DNA of 64,000 nt from Flabesymbios commensalis. Its lineage: Eukaryota > Annelida > Polychaeta > Terebellida > Flabelligeridae. Where the stretch lies: the NCBI GenBank assembly GCA_964017125.1, contig OZ024904.1:2725718-2789717 (forward strand). The letters run 5' to 3'. How positions within the stretch are numbered: position 1 is the stretch's first letter; each line of letters begins with the position of its first letter. Below, piece after piece: positions 35,605-46,624 of this stretch. The notes beneath the pieces were generated by a model that worked only from the letters and a program-made list of their open reading frames with translations, was not told the DNA's origin and made no database searches. A program made the position numbers and the translations under genes.

Positions 35605-35952
35605 AGATTCTGTCGACTAAAGTCTATCCCCACGCTGTAAAGGTTAACCCCTCAGCACGACTATGATCTTTTTATTCTGTTTTATTAGCAGGTTAAGGCA
35701 CAGTTATTTTGAACAAAATCAGTATTTAATCATCAAAATTTGCAAATGTATCAAATATAAGTAATTTTCACCCATTTGAAGTTGTGGGTCGCGGTAGCGA
35801 GACACAACTTCAAGCGGGTGAAAATTGAAATGAGATAACTTATAGCCGCTAGAGGGCTACCATGTCCTTTGAACACTGCGTTGAAATCTCAAGTCGTTGT
35901 TTTCTAAACTCCCACTTTTGTGATAATATGTTTATGATTTTAATATTTACAG
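35605..35952. other. MITE remnants before the micro-exon region
   Basis: Contains half a GACGTC element and a CTTGAAGTTGTG hairpin (35768-35824) with arms CACCCATTTGAAGTTGTG. No exon is certain. Confidence 0.5.
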
Positions 35953-36015
35953 CCACAAGTGAAGCCAGTTCGCGCAGTGTCAGCCGTGACCCCGAAACAC
36001 ACACCGCCAGAAAAG
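35953..36015 (+). CDS. Micro-exon a of a proline/lysine-rich repeat gene
   Basis: 63 nt between acceptor TATTTACAG and donor GTAGAAG, phase 0, 21 codons: PQVKPVRAVSAVTPKHTPPE plus K. It aligns with exon b at R7, S10-A11-V12, K15, T17, P19 and E20. Short same-phase exons coding Pro/Lys-rich repeats resemble those of elastic or scaffold proteins, but I do not recognise the gene and its other exons are not identified. Confidence 0.5.
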
Positions 36016-36314
36016 GTAGAAGTCACTTCGCCCTTGTCAGGCTACTTTGTAGTTTTAGAAATTGTGTTAGGGTCGAGAATCCCCTGACCATCCCCCTTTT
36101 CTAAAATTAATTTGCTTTGATCCGATCTGCCAAAATATTGGTATTTGACATACGAAATTTAGTAAATTTAGAGTGTCAAGCCTCCATATAGTAGCTGAAA
36201 AGACTATATAGGCCCTATACAACTATTGATTGACTCCAATTTTTTTTTGTTAATTGGACCCACTTTTTTCTAGATACTGGATCCACCCCTGGGTTAGTCC
36301 ATACCTTGACCACC

Positions 36315-36622
36315 TTAACCCTTTCAGCTTGGAGACCGACTTTAGACGTCCGAATCTGACGTCTTAAGTCGATCCCCTCACTGAAAGGGTAAAATAGTTA
36401 TAACGGCTGTAGACCCATAACATTGGTATTCAAATGAAGCGGAAAAAACTGACTAAGACATTTATGGTGATTTCAAATTGAAAAAACCCTTTCCCAGCAA
36501 ACACAAACATTTGTAGCATTTATACAATGTTGGAGCAACGTCATTGTACAAATGTTATGCACATCTTTTTTGTTTGATGGGTTGGTCTCCATGGTTTATG
36601 TAAAACTGTTTCAGCGTTGTAT
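36315..36622. mobile_element. Nested MITEs: GACGTC element interrupted by a foldback
   Basis: The outer element begins TTAACCCTTTCAGCTTGGAG, carries the GACGTC palindrome, and its unique part is broken after AAAAACCCTTT by CCCAGCAAACACAAACATT...TTTGATGGG (36492-36588). It then resumes TTGGTCTCCATGG. Confidence 0.7.
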
Positions 36623-37089
36623 ACGAGTGTTAATCATTATCTGTTAAACACTAAGCACTCAATACTTTTTTCGTCACAACATATATCAGACAGACGTCAG
36701 ATTCTGACATACAAAGACGGCGGTCTAAGTCCAGTATTCTACCCATGACCAATCGAAGAGTGACTTAATCTGTCTCATGGCGAAATCGGCCAATCACCAC
36801 CGTCATTCAGTTGTTATTTAAATTTGGTGGTAGAATATCATACTTGGGCCCTTCCGAGAGATGTTCTGTTCTTTTATTTTTAAATTTAGAGTTGTTAGAG
36901 TTGTTTTTCGTAATTTAATGCTGAATTCTATTTTACCCTTGTGATACACAGTTTCAAACATTCTTTGATCCAATATATTGTCCCAGCGATTGATGGAAAA
37001 GTTTGTGAAATAATTTTTCTCAAGCTGGAAATTGCGTTAGCGATTCCCCTTTAAAAATGTAAAATACAAGCAAATAAATTAGTGGCTGA

Positions 37090-37306
37090 AGGATTGACCA
37101 TTTAGTATTATATAAATCATGGTGACCGAAGGGTTTTTTTCAATTTAAAATCATCATAAATGTCTTAGTTAGCTCTTTCAGCTTCATTTGAATACCTATG
37201 TCATGGATCTACGACCATTATAAATATTTTACCCTTTTAGCGCGGGGACCCACTTTAGACGTCAGAATCTGACGTCTAAAGTCGGTCCCCGCGCTGAAAG
37301 GGTTAA
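37090..37306. mobile_element. piggyBac-like MITE, GACGTC family
   Basis: The right end is CGCTGAAAGGGTTAA. The palindrome is complete (GACTTTAGACGTCAGAATCT and complement, written with GGGACC arms). The left end is decayed. The orientation is opposite to 36315-36622. Confidence 0.65.
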
Positions 37307-37587
37307 GGTATCAAAGGGTTTATTTTTTACAATATACGGCATATTTCTTTAAATCTGTCACCCTATTCAAATCATCTTTGCCCACTACAAGTCAAGAATT
37401 GCGACAACAATTCCCATGTGGACGAAGATATCTTATCTGATCAGAGACATACAGGTTTATATTAGAATAAAAAATATACTTTTTGTAACTCATTCATTTT
37501 GTGCAAAACTGTAAACACTTGTACAACTATATTGTACATATTTTTGTTATAATGCCTTAATTTGTTTGTGTTTTATGTTAATTACAG

Positions 37588-37650
37588 AAGCCCGCACCAC
37601 TGACACGTCAACCTTCTGCTGTCGGTGTCAAACAGACGAAGCCAGAGCAG
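37588..37650 (+). CDS. Micro-exon b of the proline/lysine-rich repeat gene
   Basis: 63 nt between acceptor TTAATTACAG and donor GTAAAT, phase 0, 21 codons: KPAPLTRQPSAVGVKQTKPE plus Q. Its length and spaced identities with exon a are the main evidence that both are real exons that arose by duplication. Splicing a to b keeps the frame open. Confidence 0.5.
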
Positions 37651-38615
37651 GTAAATTAAGTTTCTTAGTATGATCTGACAGATAAAACGTAATCAGGAAA
37701 CTGAAATAAAATAACATGGACCGTGCGTAGCTCATTTAAAGTGGTGGTCCACTGTGTACCATAATCAGGTTATTGGCATACCCAGAAGACCCCGCGCGAG
37801 AACTGAAACAAATGATAATCAGTAAATACGGAACGTGTATCCACTGTCGGATTAATGATGGCCCACCGTCTGTGATGCTGGTCAAGCATTGAAACGACTG
37901 TGAATAAACGTTTCGTGGAGCTTAAAACACACATGTGACGTCAATGTACACAGGTACATGGGTCCTACTTGGCTACGGAAAACATGCTGACTGTGACATG
38001 GCTGGGTTATTTATCAGGTCTTAGAGCGCATTTAGTCCGTCATGTGTCTATTGTGTGTATTTAAGTCAAAAAAAAAGAAGCCAATTAAGGTGGATTTGTA
38101 GAATATTATCTGAATATACACAGCGCTATGCGCCTCGTATATTCGGATCTACGAATCTAGCAAATTTCGTTAACTGGGAGAGAGGCCTTTCTAGTTATTT
38201 GCCATGTGACGCTTTTACAATAAAAGTAACATTTCGCCAACATGCCTCTATCTATATAGTGGAAATAACTTGTCTAAGAAAATCCTACTTGCACATGCTT
38301 TCTAACAGCTAAAATTAATAAAGTAGACAGTCAGTCAGCGACGGCAAGCCTCCGCCATCCGCAGTGATTGTGTTCGCCTATTAGATCCGTATCATTCCCA
38401 AAATTTAATAGATTGTTCCTTGATCCAAGACACAATTTTTTTTTTAATTCTGGATACGGATCGTAATCCCCAAAATGTAATAGATTGTTAATTGGCCCGA
38501 GAAAAACAAATCATACAATGGTTATGACTTTGTAGGTAATCCTGCGAATTCTATGATATCAAATATCATATAGCTATATATGTGTTAAAAGTGTACATAT
38601 TGTTATTGATTACAG
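37651..38615. other. Putative intron between micro-exons b and c
   Basis: A decayed foldback lies near 37830-37915 (AATGATGGCCCACCGTCTGTGATGC). The 85-codon open frame at 38055-38312 has no recognisable domain or splice context. Confidence 0.45.
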
Positions 38616-38675
38616 ACACAAGAGTAATCCCGCTCGGCTTCATTTGTCACTCCAAAACCTACACCTACTGATCAG
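38616..38675 (+). pseudogene. Micro-exon c, likely decayed
   Basis: 60 nt between acceptor TGATTACAG and donor GTAGAA. In the frame shared with a and b it reads TQE, a stop (TAA), then SRSASFVTPKPTPTDQ, which matches RAVSAVTPKHTPPEK of exon a. It is one codon shorter and has an in-frame stop at its fourth codon, so it is probably dead or skipped. Confidence 0.45.
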
Positions 38676-38866
38676 GTAGAAATAACTCTACTCACATACA
38701 AAATATTTTTTTGGAAGTTAAATTGAAACATAATACGCATATTATAATATACAATATACCGTCTACGACGCTGGCCCCATAATAACCCACATCCGCCTCG
38801 TGTTTGCTGCAAATATACTTTTATATATTCATGTCATGTTCGCATTTTTATGATTTACATAAATTG

Positions 38867-38912
38867 GAGAAAACACGCTCGGCTTCGGTTGTGGCCCCCA
38901 AACCGACGAGGT
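38867..38912 (+). pseudogene. Micro-exon d, decayed relative
   Basis: ACACGCTCGGCTTCGGTTGT and onward reads TRSASVVAPKPT, clearly like exon c. No good acceptor is visible (AAATTGGAG) and the frame closes at TGA before a GTAAGG. A fossil of the same repeat unit. Confidence 0.4.
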
Positions 38913-39371
38913 GAGGTAAGGACAGGTAAATATGGACTGTTCTGTATGTCCAGATTTAAATACATACGTAAAACGTCTGTAGGTGACATCAAGGTTACAT
39001 AAGAGCAAAGAATATCTATAGTTATTTTAGCATTTTCAAGCCTGAATTTACCAGTAATATATTAATCCACTACAATTTGTGAATTGCAGTCGCAGTTCTC
39101 AACGTATTACACTGTGGTTTACATGATTTGTTGACAAATGCGGGGAAATTGCAATATATTGTCAGAATAGTTTCATTAAAATTTTGGTTCTAAAGCCTAT
39201 TAAGTGAGTGTTCGAGCATAGTCATGCTTTAAACAGTTAAAGAAATAGGTAAATGGACACTGCGCATGCTCACATTCTGATAGCATCGGATAACAAATTT
39301 CAATGCACAAATAATATGAAGGCTGTATCGTTCATATCCAAGGTGATGAATGCTGCTGAAATACTTTCGTA
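38913..39371. other. No feature recognised
   Basis: AT-rich sequence between the last micro-exon relic and the LINE fragment. No exon or repeat can be named. Confidence 0.4.
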
Positions 39372-40567
39372 TCAACCATATTTATTGCAGAAAATTCGGA
39401 CAATCCCCGTCGCCTTTGGAATTCAATAAATAACATTCTGCATAGAATTCCACCTCCTGCTCTGCCAGAATTCACATCAGTAAAATCACTTTGTGATCGT
39501 TTCTCTAGGTATTTTGTGGATAAAATTGAAACTATCCGTTCCAAATTTCCAGATAAAGTACAGCGTCAGCGAGACACATACTCAAGTGGGTGAAAATTCA
39601 GAATATTCCGCAAGTGCAAAAACCAGAAATTAGATCCAAAATGAACGTTTTAGAACGTGCGTCAGAAGATGAAATTAAAAAACTTATTTTGAACTCATCG
39701 TCAAAATCATGTGATCTGGATCCCATTCCTACAAGCGTGTTGAAAAATTGTCTTGACATATTAATAATTCCCATCACTGACATAATTAACATTTCAATGG
39801 AAGCTAGTACATTTCCTCAAAATTTCAAAGAAGCTCATGTAAGACCACTACTGAAAAAAACATCTCTTCCTAAAAACGAGCTGAAAAATTACAGGCCTGT
39901 ATCCAACTTAAATTTCATTTCCAAAATCTTAGAAAAGATAGTAGCCAATAGGCTGCAAGCTCATATAAAAAATAACCATCTATGTAATCCATTACAATCG
40001 GCCTACAGGAAACATCATTCTACAGAATCGGCTCTACTGAAAGTACATAACGATATGGACAAGGGTGACGTTATGGCTCTAACCTTGCTTGACTTATCAG
40101 CCGCTTTCGACACCATTGACCATGCTACAATAACAGATAGACTTTCTGATTGGTATGGGATATCTGGCCAGGCTCATATTTGGTTTTCTTCTTATTTGCA
40201 AAAAAGGCTCCAGTCCGTAAAAATTAAAGACACTTTTTCAGATAAAGTCACACTCTCATATGGAGTTCCACAGGGCTCTGTGCTAGGACCAGTGCTTTTT
40301 ACTTTATACACTACACCACTCAGCGCTACTATCTCTAGTTTTAACATAAACCGACATCTTTATGCCGATGATACTCAAATTTACATGTCTCTATCAGTTT
40401 CAAACGCTAAGGAATCTCTTGAGAAGTTGCAACATTGCTTAATGGGTGTGTCGGCCTGGATGACAGGATCTAAGCTGAAGCTTAATCCTAGCAAGACAGA
40501 ATTTCTTCATATTGGGACCAAACTTCAGCGAGAAAAATTCTTGAATTATTTCCCATGCTTACTCTAA
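39372..40567 (+). mobile_element. CR1/L2-like LINE fragment, reverse transcriptase
   Basis: A non-LTR reverse transcriptase: connector (RRLWNSINNILHR, SLCDRFSRYFVDK) in one frame to about 39560, a ~30-bp foreign word with a stop, then an open frame 39590-40567 in another frame. The second frame holds NYRPVSNL, the motif-A region LLDLSAAFDTIDH, YGVPQGSVLGP and the catalytic YADD of HLYADDTQIY, then GSKLKLNPSKTEFL. There is no endonuclease and no 3' end, so it is dead. It stops exactly where segmental copy B begins. Confidence 0.9.
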
Positions 40568-41593
40568 ATAGCAATGTGGGATGAGAAACTTCTAGTTTTT
40601 ACATTTTATTTCTCCTGTCAAGATCCCCCTCTCGTCCTCAACATGTACCTTCTCCATCAAAACGTGACTGAAGTAATGTTATTTTCTTCACCCTTTCACC
40701 TGTTTTGACCACGTGTAGGTCTGACCTTGTGGTTAACAATGTCAAGGACATAATATCAGCTAGGTCTCTATTGGTCAAATAGAAATTAGGTCAAAACTCA
40801 TAAATATTCATAAAATAACACATTCTGCAGTGTAGGCTAATCGACCACGCACTACGTTCGCGGGAGGCAGGGGTATGGGGCAGAGGGGCGTGATATTGTG
40901 AATCTGGTAATAATTAAACTGAGGCGGTAGTGCCTCAGCAATGATACCTTGGAGATAGGTTAGTGTAATGCTGGCCATCGTCTAAGTACACTAAATAGTT
41001 AGACTTATTCTGACCATTTGCAGCCAATAAAATAACGCTTCGAATAGTACAGCCATTCGAACCAGTCAGAAAGTTTGATATTATATTTAAAATCTGTTTA
41101 AACATAACTCCAAATAAAAACTTGTACGTCATCGCTGGGAAATATTAACTCCATTGTTATAATTATAATAATAGATGGCAATGTAAATCACAATGCAGAT
41201 ATAGGTGTAGGCTACTACTAGTAGTGTAGTAGATGTGGTTAATGCACAGAATTGCATCGCTCAGCTATACATGACCTTAGTCCTAGGATGCAATATTAGT
41301 AATAATAAATTATTATTGATGTAATTTCTGATTAAATATCATATATTGGACTGTAGTAAGTGTAGTTCATAACACAATATTGCTGGCTCAGACGTGATCT
41401 TGTTCGTTGTATGCTGCTTGTAAGTTATTGGCATCATTCTAATCTTTGCTCTTAGATGAGGTCTTCTTGAATGAATATAACAAAATAAATATAACGGTGC
41501 CTTATCATCTGCTGCAATATTTCGTCACAGCGACAATGTTGCGATGTCAAACCAGACATTTCAACATCTCTTCTCATGTCATCTTCTTGAAGT
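40568..41593. other. 3' flank of gene B
   Basis: The same sequence as 10459-11461 with few changes; a 12-bp insertion (TTTTATTTCTCC) near 40604. No gene besides the receptor end. Confidence 0.4.
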
Positions 41594-41597
41594 TCAT
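41594..41597 (-). CDS. Gene B exon 9: last codons (candidate)
   Basis: Acceptor GACTCTTTCTAG is followed by A-TGA. Joined to the phase-2 end of exon 8 it gives Arg then stop, so the protein would end NKEYSLPR. Copy A has A-TAA at the same point: both keep a stop although the base changed. This gives a total of 533 codons plus stop with all phases matching. Confidence 0.45.
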
Positions 41598-41618
41598 CTA
41601 GAAAGAGTCATGGAAATA

Positions 41619-41865
41619 TTAACCCTTACAATGCTGAATTATTTTCGTATAAACCATGGAGACCAAAGGGCTTTTTTCATTTGAAATCATCATAAATGTC
41701 CGAGTTAGCTCTTTCCGCTTCATTTGAATACTTATGTTATGGGTCTACGACCTTTATAAATATTTTTATTCTTTCAAAGCAGAGATCGTCTTCAGACGTC
41801 AGAATCTGATGTCTACAGACGTCAGATTCTGACGTCTAAATACGATCCCCATTCTGAAAGGGTTG
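41619..41865. mobile_element. piggyBac-like MITE, GACGTC family, copy B
   Basis: Counterpart of 11487-11757. The left TTAACCCTTACAATGCTGAA is intact; the right TTAA is changed to TTGA. The palindrome has two rather than three GACGTC arms, so arm number changed after the duplication. Confidence 0.75.
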
Positions 41866-43436
41866 AATAAAACAAACATTATTCTCCATACATAATACAC
41901 ATGATACAGCTATGATAACAGAAAAAACACGTCAACTTTCCGTTGAATCAAAATTGTCACATAGTATCGCATGATTTTCAACAACAAACATAAAAATACC
42001 CATCAATTGATGGCAGGACCCCTCAACCGTAGGCTCTGTCCATTAATATCAAGAATTAATGAAACAAAATGACTCCCCACTACCACCATGGCAGATCATC
42101 AGAAATACCTAGTGAACAACCATGCCAAATTTGAATGCAATCCAACCAACGGTTCATAAGTTATGGTACCCACAAGCTTTTAAGGCGGCCATCTTGAAAA
42201 ATGGCCGCTTATGGCTTGGTGCCAACAACAAATATATGGGATGAATTGCCCAGGCACATAGGTCATGTTTGTAAAAAATAAACAAAATTCATCAGTAACT
42301 TTTTAGTAAGATCTGAATTTCTGACCGCCCGCCCGATCGACCGCCTCTGGTGATCACTATACCCCAAAACCTTAATGGCTGAGATAAAAACGCATAACGC
42401 TCTGAAAATGATGGAGCCACAGAAAAAGGGTGAATATCTTACAGGTTTATTGCCATGGAACCAAAATTATATGAGCCCCTCGTACCTAAGGCGTATAACA
42501 CACCAACGCAATTTCGCTTCGCGTTGGTTATCAAACACACTAATTGATCATTGATAAACCATACCAGCGCGACGACGTGCGCGAGCGCGATAGGCAACGC
42601 GATAATTTAAAAAACTGTTACATTTTCGTCGCGTCGGTTTTCGCGCCTCACATGTCGCGTTGGTCGTCGCATTGGTGTTTGGAAAGTCAGGCGATTTTCG
42701 CGTCTATCGTTGCGTCACTCGTCGCGTTCCTAATCGCGCTCGCGTGTTTGGCACTTATCATGGTAATCAACTCCCTTGAAAAGTCTGTATTTGATTCTAT
42801 CTGTCAGTCAGATCGCTGGCTGATGTAAAAAATCAGAAAACTCTATTTGATTAACAACTGTCCAATTCACAAATAACTTTGACTTACAGGCAATTAGAGT
42901 AAAACCATCATATCTACTTATTTGACATAATGAAATAAAATTGAAACATAAATCACGAGAAGTTTAAATATTGACAGTGAAGGAAGTAAAAGTTTGAATC
43001 CAATTAAAACGACTTATTTGTATACATATCCACATACCACTTTTAATATTAGATTGATCTTAAGTGTTATCAGGTTATGTGATACCCACATAATAACATG
43101 TGCTTTCAAAAAGCTTCATGGCAGTGTTAAATAAATTGATTTGAAGTGTAGCTATGATTAGATAATGGATATTTTATACTGTATATGTACCATTTACAAT
43201 ATCACATCTTTTAGAAATGTATTGTATTATTGAATGTATAACATGGCATATATTTTAAAAAAAGAATCTTTGCTAATATCATGTATACACCCTGTATTAT
43301 TATGTTATAAAAAATAAATAAATACATTCACATACTTTGATATTACTTTCAGTACATTACAAAATGGCTTGCTCTAGGAGTATCCACAATATTCAATCTA
43401 TCAGAAATTAGACATAGTGGTGGTATCTGACATGGC
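41866..43436. other. Downstream region of gene B
   Basis: The ~150-bp repeat present twice in A occurs once here. A CpG-rich inverted element (about 42500-42770; arms around GCGAGCGCGATAGG and ATCGCGCTCGCG) is longer than in A. The open frame at 42544-42828 lies in it and is not supported. About 42610-43240 is mostly absent from A. Confidence 0.5.
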
Positions 43437-43694
43437 TTAACTCTTATAGTGTGGGGATCGACTTTAGTCGTCAGAATCTGACGTCTGTAGACGTCAGATT
43501 CTGAAGTCTAAATTCGATCCCCACACTATAAGAGTAAACATATTTGTAACGATCGTAGACCCATAACATAGGTATTCAAATGAATCAGGAAGAGATAACT
43601 AAGACATTTATGATGATTTCAAATTCAACAAAAACCCTTCGGTCTCCATGGTTTATACAAAAATGACAAAATATTTCAGCGTTTTAAGGGTTAA
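43437..43694. mobile_element. piggyBac-like MITE, GACGTC family, both ends intact
   Basis: TTAACTCTTATAGTGTGGGG to CAGCGTTTTAAGGGTTAA, 258 bp, with the palindrome next to the left end. This is the clearest full-length copy and shows that the palindrome is terminal and the rest of the element is unique sequence. Confidence 0.8.
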
Positions 43695-43703
43695 AGGTCG
43701 ACA

Positions 43704-44062
43704 ATAAGATAAGATAAGATAAGATAAGATAAGATAAGATAAGATAAGATAAGATAAGATAAGATAAGATAAGATAAGATAAGATAAGTTTCAAGGGTTA
43801 AGATAAGATAAGATAAGATAAGATAAGATAAGATAAGATAAGATAAGATAAGATAAGATAAGATAAGATAAGATAAGATAAGATAAGATAAGATAAGATA
43901 AGATAAGATAAGATAAGATAATATAATATAAGATAAGATAGGATAAGATAAGTTTCAAGGGTTAAGATAAGATAAGATAAGATAAGATAAGATAAGATAA
44001 GATAAGATAAGATAAGATAAGATAAGATTCAAGGATTAGGATAAGATAAGATAAGATAAGAT
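43704..44062. repeat. AAGAT microsatellite, first array in copy B
   Basis: Pentamer array with AGTTTCAAGGGTTA interruptions, longer than in A. The right flank (ACTTTTTTTTTTAGATCGG) starts the first of two ~1.09-kb repeats. Confidence 0.95.
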
Positions 44063-44174
44063 ACTTTTTTTTTTAGATCGGTTCATTTACAGAAAACATT
44101 AGCCAGAGGCTAGTCAGCCGATCATTATCAACAATATGACAAACTGCTTTTACATTGATTAAACTTATCTTTAC

Positions 44175-44271
44175 CTTGGTAGGCTATATTCTTTGTTCTC
44201 AGTTGTAACATTTTGTTCGTTCAGCTTTTCATACGGTGCTTCTTCCAGTGGAAAGTTTTCGTAATCAGCGG
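44175..44271 (-). CDS. Gene B exon 8'' (distal copy of last coding tail exon)
   Basis: 97 nt, phase 1 to 2, acceptor TTTCAG, donor GTAAAG. Reads A/SADYENFPLEEAPYEKLNEQ then NVTTENKEYSLP. Tyrosine motifs DYENF (YxN) and PYEKL (YxxL) are seen. It differs from exon 8' by one residue (N for I). Either copy can precede exon 9. Confidence 0.6.
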
Positions 44272-44922
44272 CTGAAATTAAGAATGCACATTCAACGTGT
44301 GAGATAAAGCTGTACAATTAAAACAGAAACAAAATGATAGACCTCCTATGTTCACATATTGACATTGCCTTCTAATTTGTTCAATTAGTAATCAATTATC
44401 TGTTTTATTAATCGCATAATTTTATCGCAATATCCAGTGTTTTACTATGACAATGCCTTTTAACATGATTTTAATTCTGTATGTGATACCATGTAAATTG
44501 TGGTGTGATTTTAGCAAATTAACCATTTTGTCATGATATACATCTACATATATTCTATCATTTTTATGACAAATAAGTCTGCAATGAATTTTCCTTATGT
44601 CAATAAAATATTTGCCTGTCTGTCTGTCTGTACAGAAACATATCACATTTATAACGTGATGTATTTCAAAGTATGAAATATGCTAGCATCAAATAACGTC
44701 GTTTTCGGGCATATTTTTAGTCATATACACATTGAAAAAAAAGATCAAATATTTTTTATTGTAACAACGTTTATCGTTCATATCACATGTACAACAACGT
44801 TCATAGTACATGTAACAACGTTTACGTTCTAAATCTTAAATGTAAGAACGTTCAAATTACATGTAGCAATTAGCGTTCACATTACACGTAACAGCGTTCA
44901 TATCACGTTCATGTATACCTAC

Positions 44923-45027
44923 AGGTTTGAAACTGTTTATCTTCACTCAAATTCATTTCCTCTTCATTCGGCATTTCATATGGTGATTCCTCTGGTGAAA
45001 GCACTTCTGGTGAAAGCACTTCTACTT
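44923..45027 (-). CDS. Gene B exon 7'' (duplicated, acceptor rebuilt)
   Basis: 105 nt if it starts after TTAGTGTAG; phase 1 to 1, 9 nt longer than exon 7. Reads VEVLSPEVLSPEESPYEMPN, so VLSPE is doubled, then EEEMNLSEDKQFQT. Its normal acceptor was lost at the junction; the pyrimidine-rich complement of the AAGAT array now lies upstream. The order 7'-7''-8'' would be in frame; 8'-7'' would not. Use in mRNA is unproven. Confidence 0.35.
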
Positions 45028-45034
45028 CTACACT

Positions 45035-45152
45035 AAGATAAGATAAGATAAGATAAGATAAGATAAGATAAGATAAGATAAGTTTCAAGGGTTAAGATAA
45101 GATAAGATAAGATAAGATAAGTTTCAAGGATTAAGATAAGATAAGATAAGAT
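45035..45152. repeat. AAGAT microsatellite, second array in copy B
   Basis: A shorter array with the same AGTTTCAAGG interruptions, lying at the junction of the two 1.09-kb repeats. Slippage or unequal exchange in this repeat probably produced the duplication. Confidence 0.95.
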
Positions 45153-45263
45153 ACTTTTTTATTAGATCGGTTCATTTACAGAAAACATTAGCCAGAGGCT
45201 AGTCAGCCGATCATTATCAACAATATGACAAACTGCCTTTACATTGATTAAACTTATCTTTAC

Positions 45264-45360
45264 CTTGGTAGGCTATATTCTTTGTTCTCAGTTGTAACAA
45301 TTTGTTCGTTCAGCTTTTCATACGGTGCTTCTTCCAGTGGAAAGTTTTCGTAATCAGCGG
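45264..45360 (-). CDS. Gene B exon 8' (proximal copy)
   Basis: 97 nt, phase 1 to 2, acceptor TTTCAG, donor GTAAAG. Reads SADYENFPLEEAPYEKLNEQ then IVTTENKEYSLP. The frame is intact, unlike gene A's exon 8. Joining it to exon 9 gives the 533-residue product used in the summary. Confidence 0.6.
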
Positions 45361-46011
45361 CTGAAATTAAGAATGCACATTCAACGTGTGAGATAAAGCT
45401 GTACAATTAAAACAGAAACAAAATGATAGACCTCCTGTGTTCACATATTGACATTGCCTTCTAATTTGTTCAATTAGTAATCAATTATCTGTTTTATTAA
45501 TCGCATAATTTTATCGCAATATCCAGTGTTTTACTATGACAATGCCTTTTAACATGATTTTAATTCTGTATGTGATACCATGTAAATTGTGGTGTGATTT
45601 TAGCAAATTAACCATTTTGTCATGATATACATCTACATATATCCTATCATTTTTATGACAAATAAGTCTTCAATGAATTTTCCTTATGTTAATAAAATAT
45701 TTGCCTGTCTGTCTGTCTGTACAGAAACATATCACATTTATAACGTGATGTATTTCAAAGTATGAAATATGCTAGCATCAAATAACGTCGTTTTCGGGCA
45801 TATTTTTAGTCATATACACATTGAAAAAAAAGATCAAATATTTTTTATTGTAACAACGTTTATCGTTCATATCACATGTATAACAACGTTCATACTACAT
45901 GTAACAACGTTTACGTTCTAAATCTTAAATGTAAGAGCATTCAAATTACATGTAGCAATTAGCGTTCACATTACACGTAACAGCGTTCATATCACGTTCA
46001 TGTATACCTAC

Positions 46012-46107
46012 AGGTTTGAAACTGTTTATCTTCACTCAAATTCATTTCCTGTTCATTCGGCATTTCATATGGTGATTCCCCTGGTGAAAGCACTTCTACT
46101 CCAGCGC
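46012..46107 (-). CDS. Gene B exon 7' (tail)
   Basis: 96 nt, phase 1 to 1, acceptor ATTTCAG, donor GTAGGT. Acidic tail segment VLSPGESPYEMPNEQEMN. With exon 6 missing, exon 5 (phase 1) joins here directly and stays in frame. Confidence 0.7.
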
Positions 46108-46617
46108 CTGAAATGATACACCAACTTATTGAATATTTGGGAAAGTGTTCTCATCGTTGTTTTTTTTCGAATTAATTTTATTTTTGAATCAGATTTATTG
46201 GACTAGCTTTGTAGGCCTACCTATAGTAATTCGATGACAATATTGGAGGCTGATAGCTACAACCACAGTAAAAAATTGTACCCTTTGATGATATATCAAC
46301 GACGCTTCAATGTTGGGATATTTTGAACCCTTTTAGCGCGGGGATCTACCTTAAATCTCGGGGATCGACTTTAAATCTGACGTCTCTCGAGATTCTGACG
46401 TCTGAAGTCGATCTCTGCGTTGAAAAGGGAAATATCACTGACGGCCGTAGACCAATAACAAAGGTTTAATTTGTAAAAAAAACATTGCAACCAAAGGGTT
46501 TTTTCACCTTGAAATCATCATAAATGTCTTAGTTAGCTCTTTCCGATTCATTTGAATACCTATGTTATAAGTCTACGACCATTAGAAATATTTGTAGTCT
46601 TACGGTGCGGGGATCGA

Positions 46618-46624
46618 CTTTAGA
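46618..46624. other. Deletion junction: exon 6 block missing
   Basis: The sequence passes from GGGGATCGACTTTAGA, inside a GACGTC MITE arm, straight to GGTGTATTTACAATGAG, which in copy A lie about 2.4 kb apart (14862 and 17238). The block contains exon 6. I infer a loss in B; a gain in A is possible. Confidence 0.75.

Larger units (their letters stand above)
36016..37587. other. Putative intron between micro-exons a and b
   Basis: Carries a GACGTC MITE (about 36315-36622) with a CCCAGCAAACAC element inserted in it (36492-36588), and a second GACGTC MITE ending TTAA at 37306. A decayed hairpin of the X1 type is near 37370-37430. Confidence 0.5.
44063..46124. repeat. Local tandem duplication (1.09 kb) of tail exons 7-8
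   Basis: Sequence from ACTTTTTTTTTTAGATCGG (44063) to about 45034 recurs from 45153, offset about 1090 bp, with an AAGAT array between them. Each copy holds an exon 8 and an exon 7. Gene A has only one set. Confidence 0.9.

Noticed and set aside
42544-42828. 94-codon plus-strand frame
   Set aside because: Lies in a CpG-rich inverted-repeat element that is shortened in copy A; no domain.
44175-46107. ITAM in the receptor tail
   Set aside because: PYEKL is a YxxL but the next tyrosine is YSLP, lacking the required hydrophobic residue at +3, so the pair does not meet the ITAM pattern.
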